From positions 1-23,222 of the forward strand of contig WGAH01000512.1 of the NCBI GenBank assembly GCA_015489145.1: a stretch of 23,222 nucleotides of DNA, in the 5' to 3' direction. The DNA is from Deltaproteobacteria bacterium (lineage in GTDB: Bacteria; Myxococcota_A; UBA796; UBA2385). A program made the position numbers and the translations under genes. Each line of letters starts with the position of its first letter. The stretch's first letter is position 1. The notes below the pieces were generated by a model. The model had not been told where the DNA came from, made no database searches, and worked only from the letters and a program-made list of their open reading frames with translations. This document shows, one piece after another, positions 8,275 to 14,651 of this stretch.

Positions 8275-8832
8275 TCATTCGAACGGCGTGTACTGGGGAG
8301 GGTCCTCGTCGATCTGCACGTCCCCGACCTGCTCGTCCGTCTCGCCCTGGTCGGTGAGGCCCTGCTGGTTGACCGCCACCTCGGCGGTGCCGTCGACGCT
8401 GCTCTCGCCGACGCAGGCCGCCGCCTCCGAGTAGATCTGGCGGAACTTCGAGACGGCGATGCCGACCTTCCGCAGCTCGTGGTCGGCCCGCTCGGGCCCG
8501 GTGGGGTCGGAGCTCGCGAGGGCCTCGGTCATCGCCCCCTGGGCGCGCACCGTGACCTCCTTGAGGGCCCGGAGGGATGCGAGCTTGTCCTCGACGCAGC
8601 GGATCTTGTCGGGGTTGCCTTCCTTGTGGGCGTCGTCGAGCATGCGCTCCACGTCCTTGAGCCCGTCCTGCATCTCGACGATCACCTTGTTGGTGAACTC
8701 GATCTTCTGCTTGGCCGTGGCCGTGGACATCGGCTGCCCGGCCACCCCCTCCTGGGCGACGGCATGGCCCCCCAGGGCCACCGCCGCGACCATCGCCAAC
8801 ACCATCGACGCCTGCCCGAACACGCGCTTCAC
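8275..8832 (-). CDS. Secreted two-cysteine protein of unknown function
   Basis: I choose GTG 8832 as start: GGGAGG lies about 7 nt upstream and the product opens with a signal peptide (VKRVFGQASMVLAMVAAVALGG, cleavage near AVA at 27). The frame is open to 8940, but the added segment lacks a ribosome site and would put the promoter inside the gene. The 185-residue protein is largely helical (about 35-145), with two cysteines (C79 in KIRCVEDKL and C140 in EAAACVGE) that likely form a disulfide holding a helical hairpin together. The tail (about 145-185) is acidic. I recall similar helical proteins with the RCV...C.GE spacing in myxobacterial genomes, without assigned role. It lies between gltG and the barrel gene and has its own strong promoter candidate. 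Confidence 0.82.
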   Translation of the reverse strand: MKRVFGQASMVLAMVAAVALGGHAVAQEGVAGQPMSTATAKQKIEFTNKVIVEMQDGLKDVERMLDDAHKEGNPDKIRCVEDKLASLRALKEVTVRAQGAMTEALASSDPTGPERADHELRKVGIAVSKFRQIYSEAAACVGESSVDGTAEVAVNQQGLTDQGETDEQVGDVQIDEDPPQYTPFE

Positions 8833-8859
8833 GCTCCACCTCCCTTCGGCGGCTGCATC

Positions 8860-8888
8860 AGCATAGGCGAAAGCCGCGTTCCCGTCAA
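8860..8888 (-). promoter_or_regulatory. Sigma-70-like promoter for the two-cysteine protein gene
   Basis: On the minus strand TTGACG (8888-8883, five of six) and TATGCT (8865-8860, four of six, with the TA and final T kept) are 17 nt apart, the ideal spacer. The transcript would start about 20 nt before the GTG at 8832. This is the best-formed promoter in the window and also settles the choice of start codon. Confidence 0.6.
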
Positions 8889-8980
8889 CGCGGCCCCTGT
8901 CCCGGAATGGGACGAAACCCACCGGCGCGAGGACGCGCACCGCGCCCCCGCGTCCTTCCCTCCCCGCGAGCGCCTCACGA

Positions 8981-10366
8981 TCAGCTCGGCGACAGGGCGA
9001 AGGGCAGGTAGATCGAGTCGGAGAAGTCGGACGGGAAGCGCCACCGGCGGATCTTCGACTTCACGCAGCTCTCGAGGGCGCTGTCGCCGGTGGTGTTGTC
9101 GGAGACCACCACGCTCGTCACCCGCCCGGCGCTCACGTCCACGTCCACCGCGATGCGGCCGGAGATGTCGGGACGCTCCTTGAGCCGCTGCTCGTAGCAG
9201 TACTTGATCTGCGCGCGGTACTTGTTGATGGTGGCGCGGACCTTGTCGGCGGCCTCGCCGCTCGCGACCTCCATCGCCCCGAGGGAAGCCTTGCCGGTGG
9301 GCGCCTTCGCCGCGACGTTGCCCACCTTGGCGCTGCCGCCGCCGGACTTCGCCAGGTCGCCGATGCTCGCGTCGGCGCGCCCGCCGCCCTCGGAGGGCCC
9401 GCGCATCGCCACGGCGTCCTCGCTGGCGACCTCGACGCCGCCGACGTTCTGGAGCGCCTCCTGGAGGTTCTGGAAGTTGCCGTCGCCCTCGGCGAACACG
9501 TCCTCGACGGTCTGGTCCGAGGCGGACTCGCCGCGGGTACCGATGATGCCGGCGAGCAGCTTCGACTTCTTGAGGACCTCCTGCCGCTTCGCCTCGATGC
9601 GCTTCGCCTCGGCCACCGCCTTCTCCTCGGCGGTCATCGGCTTCTTCTCGGCGGCCTTCTTGCCGGCCTTCTGCTCCTGCTGCTGCTCTTCCTTGGCGAC
9701 CTGCTTGCCCTGGGCGTTCTCGTCCTGGATCGGGGGCAGGTCCTCCTTCGGCTTCTGATCCTTGGGCGGAATGACCACCTCGACGAAGCGGTCGGGGATC
9801 TGCTCCAGCGGCACCAGCTCGGGCGGCTCGGTGTTGAACACGTAGACCATGAGCAGGGCGGCCACCGCCGTCCACAGGGCCAGGAATCCCAGGAAGACCG
9901 GGTCGTCGTCGTCGATGAGCCTCGGGCGGAAGTCCTGCCGGGAGGCGACGAGCCGGGCGGATTCCGGCGGCGCGGAGACGAACTGGAAGAGGACGGTGAC
10001 CTGGTCGACCTCGATCTTGCCCCGGTCCTGCGGGCTGAGCTTGATCGACCAGCCCGCGCCCTTGCGGACGGCCTCGCCGGAGGCGCGGAGCTTGTCGAGC
10101 TGGGCGACGCCGCCCTTGTGCGCCAGCTTCCCCTTCATCCCCTCGGTGAAGTTCAGGGTGTAGGTCGAGCCGCGCGCCTGGAACAGCGTGAACCGCTTCG
10201 GCAGCCCCCGGGCGGGAAAGACGAAGGTGTTCTTGGGAGACTCCCCGATGGTCACGCTCTGGCCGGGCTTGATCAGCCGCTCGTGAACGGGCTTGCCGGC
10301 CTGGAAGAGGCCGATGCGAAGCACCTTTCCGGGCTGCTGCTGCAGCGCTTTCGCCTTGTTAGCCAT
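8981..10366 (-). CDS. gltG: GltG-like protein: FHA-like, one membrane span, TonB-like end
   Basis: The 461-residue product starts at ATG 10366. Residues about 13-133 form a beta-rich FHA-like domain in the cytoplasm (KVLRIGLFQAGK, VTIGESPKNTFVFP, LPKRFTLFQ, TYTLNFTEGMKGKL). A single membrane span follows (about 157-177, PVFLGFLALWTAVAALLMVYVF). The periplasmic part has a Pro/Lys/Gln-rich stretch (about 180-265) and ends in an AgmX/PglI or TonB-type domain (about 373-461) with C390 (IKYCYEQRL) and C434 (LESCVKSKIRRWRFP). M. xanthus GltG has the same layout and couples the AglRQS motor to the periplasm. The gene follows the second exbD by 311 nt. TonB proper is the alternative, but the N-terminal domain argues against it. 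Confidence 0.8.
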   Translation of the reverse strand: MANKAKALQQQPGKVLRIGLFQAGKPVHERLIKPGQSVTIGESPKNTFVFPARGLPKRFTLFQARGSTYTLNFTEGMKGKLAHKGGVAQLDKLRASGEAVRKGAGWSIKLSPQDRGKIEVDQVTVLFQFVSAPPESARLVASRQDFRPRLIDDDDPVFLGFLALWTAVAALLMVYVFNTEPPELVPLEQIPDRFVEVVIPPKDQKPKEDLPPIQDENAQGKQVAKEEQQQEQKAGKKAAEKKPMTAEEKAVAEAKRIEAKRQEVLKKSKLLAGIIGTRGESASDQTVEDVFAEGDGNFQNLQEALQNVGGVEVASEDAVAMRGPSEGGGRADASIGDLAKSGGGSAKVGNVAAKAPTGKASLGAMEVASGEAADKVRATINKYRAQIKYCYEQRLKERPDISGRIAVDVDVSAGRVTSVVVSDNTTGDSALESCVKSKIRRWRFPSDFSDSIYLPFALSPS

Positions 10367-10677
10367 GGGTGAGTTTCCCCTGCCCCGAGCGAGTTGCTGA
10401 TCGAGCCGCCAGCCAGTGGAGCAGACCTCCCTGCGCCCGGCTGACGCGGCCACCGACCCTAGCTATCGGATCGGACCCCGAAACCTTTTGACGGATCGGT
10501 CGAACCGTCCGGGTGGCCCGCGACCCCTGCCTCGTCCTCGAACCCTGCATGCCGATCAGGATAGACCCGAGGACGGGCCCTTCGCAAGCGCCGAGATCCG
10601 ACGCGCCATCGCCGGGCGCGAACGTCCCGACGATGGCGAGCCTGAGCGAGTGCCGTGGGTCCAGCGCCGACCTCCCG
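10367..10677 (-). other. 311-bp gap before gltG; no gene seen
   Basis: Between the second exbD and gltG no frame has a good start, ribosome site and codon bias together. A short minus-strand frame starting at an ATG in the middle of the gap would give an Arg/Ser/Gly-rich peptide that looks like noise. The gap holds one promoter candidate (10558-10587), so a long 5' leader for gltG (about 185 nt) would result. I see no clear terminator with a T-run after the exbD gene. Confidence 0.5.
10558..10587 (-). promoter_or_regulatory. Possible sigma-70 promoter before gltG
   Basis: On the minus strand TTGCGA (10587-10582) and TATCCT (10563-10558), each matching four of six consensus bases, are separated by 18 nt. 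Its place in the only long gap of the motor-gltG region supports it, but the match is moderate. Confidence 0.35.
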
Positions 10678-11208
10678 CTACTCGCTCTTGTAGACGACGA
10701 ACATGAACTGCCCGAACCGCGCCTGGCCGGCGGTGTACATGACGCTCCGCACCACCGAGAAGGGGATCTCCCGGTCGACCTGGAGCAGGATCTCGCCCTT
10801 GAACTCGTGCTCCTTGTTGCCGGACTGCTCACCGAGAGCCTTGGCGGCCTCGGCCTTTTCGAGCAGGCGGTCGTAGAGCTTGGTGATCACCGGCCCCTTC
10901 ATCTCGTCGTCGGGAACCGCCAGGGTCATCTGCCCGGGGTTCTCCTCGTCGGGCTCCTGCGTGAGCGACAGCACGGGCAGGCCGTCGACGACGACCTTGT
11001 CCTTGGCGACCACGAGGTTGACCGCGAGCTTCGGGGCCTTCTTCGAGGTGGAGGTCGGGAGCTGCAGCTTGTCGCTCGGCGCCACCGACACGTCGGAGGT
11101 GGAGTAGGACTTCAGCAGGAACACCAGGATGATGGTCATCATGTCCATCATCGAGGTGATGTTCAGGTCCGAGCCCTGCTTCTGGCGCCTGGCCTTCTTG
11201 AGTGCCAT
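10678..11208 (-). CDS. TolR/ExbD-type motor protein with the proton-site Asp
   Basis: ExbD/TolR proteins pair inside a TolQ/ExbB pentamer and carry the aspartate that is protonated during ion flow. This 176-residue protein has a basic cytoplasmic N-terminus, then one membrane span (about 16-34) with the key Asp22 in SMMDMMTIILVFLL. The periplasmic part (about 40-176) contains a helical segment (KLYDRLLEKAEAAKALGEQ) and the GEILLQVDREIPFSVVRSVMYTAGQARFGQFMFVV fold typical of the family. The start ATG has GAGG 8 nt upstream. It is 36 nt after the first exbD on the same strand. By place and pairing it corresponds to AglQ or AglS of the M. xanthus AglRQS motor; which of the two cannot be told here. 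Confidence 0.9.
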   Translation of the reverse strand: MALKKARRQKQGSDLNITSMMDMMTIILVFLLKSYSTSDVSVAPSDKLQLPTSTSKKAPKLAVNLVVAKDKVVVDGLPVLSLTQEPDEENPGQMTLAVPDDEMKGPVITKLYDRLLEKAEAAKALGEQSGNKEHEFKGEILLQVDREIPFSVVRSVMYTAGQARFGQFMFVVYKSE

Positions 11209-11244
11209 GGGAGATACCTCTCGATCCGTTGAGCCGACCGGTCC

Positions 11245-11799
11245 CTACATCGCCCCGCCGGCGATGACCACGTAGGGGAACAGCAAGCGCGGCTTCCCGT
11301 CGGGCCCGGGGTTGTCCACATCTTCGCGGCTGGCGTCCATCGCCTTCACGATGATCTCGTACTTGATGCGCGAGTCGGGCACGAGGATGACGTTCTCGTC
11401 ATCCGGGTACTCGTCCTTGATCTGCGCGAGGATCGACGTCAGGCGCTTCCAGTCGTAGTCGTCGACGCCGGTGCACGCGCCGCCGCTCTTGCAGGGCACG
11501 GTGGGCGGCTGCTCCTCGCCCTCGGCGGCTTCGGGCTTGCCGTCCGGGAAGAGCACGGCGTCGGCGCCGAGCACGGTGATGCCCTTCTCGGTGATCGCCA
11601 GGCTCAGGTTGAGGGGGGGCTTCTCGGGCTCCTCCTCCATGGGCTTGGTCGGCCCGATCTGGGGCAGCGTGCTGTCGATGACCGCGAGCTGGACGAACTC
11701 GGCGGCCATGAGCAGGAAGGGAATGAGAATGGTCACGAGGTTCATGACCGGGACGAGGTTCAGGCCCTCGGCCTCTTGGATCCGGCGCTGGACGGCCAT
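11245..11799 (-). CDS. TolR/ExbD-type protein with Asn in place of the proton-site Asp
   Basis: This 184-residue protein has the ExbD layout: short cytoplasmic N-terminus, one span (about 14-40, LNLVPVMNLVTILIPFLLMA), then a periplasmic domain that ends in RLLFPYVVIAGGAM. The expected aspartate in the span is Asn20 (codon AAC), so this subunit alone should not carry the usual proton relay. The periplasmic domain has an insert with two cysteines (C103 and C109, PCKSGGAC), then a helix (YDWKRLTSILAQIKDEYPDD) and ENVILVPDSRIKYEIIVKAMDASRED, which is the family's core. AGGGAG stands 6 nt before the ATG. It probably forms a heterodimer with the second ExbD. In M. xanthus the motor also has two TolR-type subunits (AglQ, AglS). 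Confidence 0.88.
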   Translation of the reverse strand: MAVQRRIQEAEGLNLVPVMNLVTILIPFLLMAAEFVQLAVIDSTLPQIGPTKPMEEEPEKPPLNLSLAITEKGITVLGADAVLFPDGKPEAAEGEEQPPTVPCKSGGACTGVDDYDWKRLTSILAQIKDEYPDDENVILVPDSRIKYEIIVKAMDASREDVDNPGPDGKPRLLFPYVVIAGGAM

Positions 11800-11835
11800 C
11801 CGTGACTCCCTGGGTTCAGGTGTGCCGGTGTGCAG

Positions 11836-11865
11836 CCGGCAGGCGCCCGAGCCGGCGCCTGCCGG
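11836..11865 (-). promoter_or_regulatory. Perfect 12-bp stem-loop between tolQ and exbD
   Basis: An exact inverted repeat, stem 11836-11847 and 11854-11865 with a 6-nt loop, fills the middle of the 82-bp gap between the channel gene and the first exbD gene. The stem is nearly all G and C and would be very stable in RNA. No T-run follows on the minus strand, so it is not a standard terminator. It may protect the upstream message or lower downstream transcription to set the subunit ratio. Confidence 0.75.
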
Positions 11866-11881
11866 TGTTCACGCGGAGCCC

Positions 11882-12541
11882 CTACTTGGCGGAGGCGCCC
11901 TCTTCCTTGAGCGTGCCGCGCCGGCGAGCGCCGAGCAGGTTCACGGTCTTGAGGGCGAACTGGTCGATCTCGTCCATGATCTTGGTGGTGCGGCCCATGA
12001 CGATGCCGTGGAGCACCAGGGTCGGGATCGCGACCACCAGGCCGGCGGCCGTGGTGAACATGGCGGTGGAGATACCGGCGGCCAGCATGGTCTGCTTGGT
12101 CTCGGCGGAGGCGTGGGCCACGGCCTCGAAGGCCATGATCAGGCCCTGGATGGTGCCGAGCAGTCCGGTCAGCGTGGCGACGTTGGCCAGCATCGGGAGG
12201 TAGGGGGTGCGCTTGTTGAGCTGCGGGAAGACCTCGAGCACGGCCTCGTCGACCGCGTTCTGGATCTCGACCTCGCTGCGGTTGGCGCGCATGAGGCCGG
12301 CCTTGAGCACGCGGGGGAGCGCGGCGTTGGGCTCGGCGTTGCAGAGCTTGATCGCGCGGTCGATGTTGTTGGCCATGATGAGCTTCTGCACCGAGGCCAT
12401 GAAGGCGGTCCCGTTGATGTTCGCGCGGAACATCACGTAGTACAGGCGCTCGAAGGAGATCGCCAGGGCGAAGATCGCGGCGATCAGGATCGGCCACATG
12501 AACGGGCCGCCCTTGTGCATGGCGTTCACGAGGAAGTCCAT
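11882..12541 (-). CDS. TolQ/ExbB/MotA-type proton channel (AglR-like)
   Basis: This subunit forms the pentameric inner-membrane channel that turns proton flow into motion of ExbD-type partners. The 219-residue product has three spans (about 13-33, 115-138 and 157-181) with a long cytoplasmic loop between the first two. Family marks include SFERLYYVMF after span 1, TLTGLLGTIQGLIMAF (Thr130) in span 2 and STAMFTTAAGLVVAIPT (Thr163/164) in span 3. I start at ATG 12541 (AGGAG 8 nt upstream); the frame extends to 12610 but adds only a Pro-rich lead. It comes 227 nt after cglF and before two exbD genes, the order of AglR-AglQ-AglS. TolQ is less likely because no tolB or pal gene is nearby. Confidence 0.92.
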   Translation of the reverse strand: MDFLVNAMHKGGPFMWPILIAAIFALAISFERLYYVMFRANINGTAFMASVQKLIMANNIDRAIKLCNAEPNAALPRVLKAGLMRANRSEVEIQNAVDEAVLEVFPQLNKRTPYLPMLANVATLTGLLGTIQGLIMAFEAVAHASAETKQTMLAAGISTAMFTTAAGLVVAIPTLVLHGIVMGRTTKIMDEIDQFALKTVNLLGARRRGTLKEEGASAK

Positions 12542-12628
12542 TACCTTTTCTCCTACCAGATCGGGCTTGGGAAGGCTTGAAGGGTCACCGGAGAGAGCCA
12601 GCCCCGGCACCGTCCGTTTGCCGGCTGC

Positions 12629-12658
12629 ACTGTACCGGAGTGGCGGAATCCGTGTCAG
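12629..12658 (-). promoter_or_regulatory. Possible sigma-70 promoter for the motor genes
   Basis: On the minus strand CTGACA (12658-12653, five of six) and TACAGT (12634-12629, four of six) are 18 nt apart, in the 227-bp gap between cglF and the channel gene. The leader would be about 80 nt. A second CTGACAC lies some 25 nt further upstream. This suggests the motor can be made separately from the Glt block. Confidence 0.45.
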
Positions 12659-12768
12659 GGGCCCTTTGTGAAGTCGGTGTCAGACTCGTGCCTGGCGGCG
12701 TGCTTATCGGATTTCGGCGCCCGGTGCAGCCCCCCGCGGCAGGCGGACCGCGAGCGGCGCGCGGGGCA

Positions 12769-13014
12769 TCAGAAGGGTTTCTTCTCGACGCTCTGGACGA
12801 TCTTCGGGACGAAGGACTCCCGGAGCTCGAGGTTGTACTCCGTGTTGAGGTTCTGCCTCGACACGAAGATCGTGATCTCGGGCTTCTGGACCTTGCCCTC
12901 GATCACCGTCTCCTCGAAGACGAGGCGCCGCTGCTGGGCGTCGGCCGGGCGGGCCCCCGCGACGAGGAGGACGAGGAGGAACAGGCGGGCGGGATGTCGG
13001 GTCATGGCAGGCAT
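12769..13014 (-). CDS. Small secreted protein, CglF/GltF-like
   Basis: The 81-residue product has a signal peptide (about 1-26, LFLLVLLVAGARPADA) and a short mature part: FEETVIEGKVQKPEITIFVSR, then NLELRESFVPKIVQS. The first segment looks like a beta-strand pair; the 'IEGKVQKPE' type of motif recalls the short CglF/GltF proteins coded between gltE and gltG in M. xanthus, and the place here matches, but this rests on memory and position. GGAGG lies 6 nt before ATG 13014, and the stop of gltE overlaps it as TGATG, so translation is coupled. An in-frame ATG at 13005 is an alternative. Likely role: a periplasmic or outer-membrane accessory of the Glt complex. Confidence 0.8.
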   Translation of the reverse strand: MPAMTRHPARLFLLVLLVAGARPADAQQRRLVFEETVIEGKVQKPEITIFVSRQNLNTEYNLELRESFVPKIVQSVEKKPF

Positions 13015-14651
13015 CACTGACCTCCACCAGCGGGATCGGTTCCCGCGGGGGCGGCGCTGCAGAGGTTCTGCACGCAGCTCAGGCCGAAGGCGCAGTCGGT
13101 GTCGACCATGCAGCCGACGCCCATGCCGTAGGTGCCCTGGGTGCCCGCGGGGCGGCAGACGCCGTCGTGGGAGCACTCGAGGCTCAGGTCGCCGCAGGCC
13201 CCCACCGCCGAGCAGCTCTGCCCGGCGGCCTCGCCGGTGGCCGCCGCCGGCGAGGCTTCGGCCGGCGCGGCTTCGGCCGGCGCGCTCGCCCCCTGGTTTC
13301 CCCAGGGGGAGCCGGCGGCGCCGCCCGCTTCCCCGGCGGTCCCGGAGCCGGTCGCCGGGGTCGCCTCGGTCGAGCCGGCGGCCTCCTGCTCCCGCGCTTC
13401 CTTCTCCTGGGCCTCGCGCAGCAGGCGCTCCCGCTCCTCGCGCTTGCGCCGCGCCTCCTCCTGGCGCTTCTTTCGCTCGGCCGCCTTGCGCGCCCGCTCC
13501 TTTTCCTTCTGGAGGTCGGCGAGCCAGGCCTGGGCGACGTCGGTGTGGGTTCCGCCGAGCTGCAGGTACTTCTGGATCTGCTCGATGGCCTGGTCGTAGG
13601 CCTTCATCGAGTCGCCGAGCAGCACGGCGAGGTCGAGGTAGGTCTCGAGGAAGTCCGGGTTGACGTCGAGGGCCTTGTCGTAGGCCCGCCTGGCGTCCTC
13701 GAAGCGCCCGAGCCCCCGGTAGCAGATGCCCAGGTTCACCAGGATGGCCGCGTTGTCCGGCTCGAGGGCACGCGCCCGCTCCAGCAGCCCGGAAGCGGAC
13801 TCCCAGTCGCGCTTGTCCATGTAGAGCTGCGCGAGGAACATCAGCGCCGGCACGAGGTTCGGGTCGAGCTCCAGCGCGCGCTCGAACTCGGCGCGGGCGA
13901 GGGCCGTCTTGTCCTGGAGCAGGTAGACCCGGCCCAGGTTGGCGTGGATGAGCGCGTTGTTGTCGGCGCCATCGATGAACTGAAGGGCGCGCTGGTAGAT
14001 GAACAGCGCGAGATCGACCTTGCCCTGGTCGATGTAGACCAGGCCGAGGTTGTTGTAGACGTTGATGTTGTTGGCGTGCTCGCGCAGGGCCTCCTTGGCC
14101 CGGGCGATCGCCTCGTCGCCGCGCCCCATCTTGCGAAGCGCGCCGATGACGCCCACCACCAGGTCGCCGTTGTCCGGGTCGTGCTTCAGGCCGGCCTCGT
14201 AGTTGCGGAGCGCCCGGGCGTAGTCGCCCTCGCGCTCGGCCAGCGCGCCGAGGTTCTGCCAGGCCTCGCCCAGCGTCGGGTCGATCTCGGTGGCGTGGAG
14301 GAAGGCCTTGCGCGCCGCCGTGCTGTCGCCGAGCACCATGTAGGCGACGCCCTGGTTGTAGGCGACGTAGGCGTCGTCCGGGGCCTGGCGGGCCACCTCG
14401 CGCAGGATCTCGAGGGCCTGCCTCGCGTCGGCCTCCTGCCGGGAGGTGAGCAGCGCCGCCGCGCGGCCGACCTCGTCGTGGACCCGCTGGGGCGTCCAGG
14501 TCTCGGGGGCCTGGGCGGCGGCCGCCTCGTCGGTGCCCGCCTCGGGCGGGGCGGCGACCTCGGGCTCGGCGGCGGTCGCGGGCGGCTTCTTCCCGCCGAA
14601 GCAGCCGGGGCCCAGCGCGAGGCCGAGGATCAGGGTGGACCGGAACCTCAT
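13014..14651 (-). CDS. gltE: GltE-like TPR lipoprotein with cysteine-rich tail
   Basis: The 545-residue product has a lipoprotein-type leader with Cys17 (LALGPGC, a relaxed lipobox). About residues 50-375 hold eight or more TPR units (for example AYVAYNQGVAYMVLGDSTAA, NINVYNNLGLVYIDQGKVDLA, AAILVNLGICYRGLGRFEDA). A highly charged helix follows (about 377-425, Lys/Arg/Glu-rich), then an Ala/Pro/Glu linker (about 425-475) and a tail with eight cysteines (about 477-535) such as DTDCAFGLSCVQNLC. GltE in M. xanthus is a TPR lipoprotein next to GltD. The start ATG overlaps the gltD stop (ATGA). The very long frame that runs on upstream through gltD is out of frame with it and is not real. Confidence 0.85.
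   Translation of the reverse strand: MRFRSTLILGLALGPGCFGGKKPPATAAEPEVAAPPEAGTDEAAAAQAPETWTPQRVHDEVGRAAALLTSRQEADARQALEILREVARQAPDDAYVAYNQGVAYMVLGDSTAARKAFLHATEIDPTLGEAWQNLGALAEREGDYARALRNYEAGLKHDPDNGDLVVGVIGALRKMGRGDEAIARAKEALREHANNINVYNNLGLVYIDQGKVDLALFIYQRALQFIDGADNNALIHANLGRVYLLQDKTALARAEFERALELDPNLVPALMFLAQLYMDKRDWESASGLLERARALEPDNAAILVNLGICYRGLGRFEDARRAYDKALDVNPDFLETYLDLAVLLGDSMKAYDQAIEQIQKYLQLGGTHTDVAQAWLADLQKEKERARKAAERKKRQEEARRKREERERLLREAQEKEAREQEAAGSTEATPATGSGTAGEAGGAAGSPWGNQGASAPAEAAPAEASPAAATGEAAGQSCSAVGACGDLSLECSHDGVCRPAGTQGTYGMGVGCMVDTDCAFGLSCVQNLCSAAPAGTDPAGGGQ
13246..13290 (-). repeat. 15-bp tandem repeat in the gltE linker
   Basis: Units at 13246-13260 and 13261-13275 differ at one position, and 13276-13290 is a decayed third copy. 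They code for a five-residue Ala/Pro/Glu unit in the linker before the cysteine-rich tail. Confidence 0.75.

Noticed and set aside
11882..12541. Reading the motor genes as a classic tolQRA or exbBD-tonB iron-uptake set
   Set aside because: No tolB, pal, ybgF or TonB-dependent receptor gene is near; there are two ExbD-type genes, and GltG-like, GltD-like and GltE-like genes surround them.
12661..12768. Sigma-54 promoter in the gap before the motor genes
   Set aside because: A GGCACG occurs on the minus strand but no TTGC element follows at the proper distance; the sigma-70-like pair at 12629-12658 fits better.
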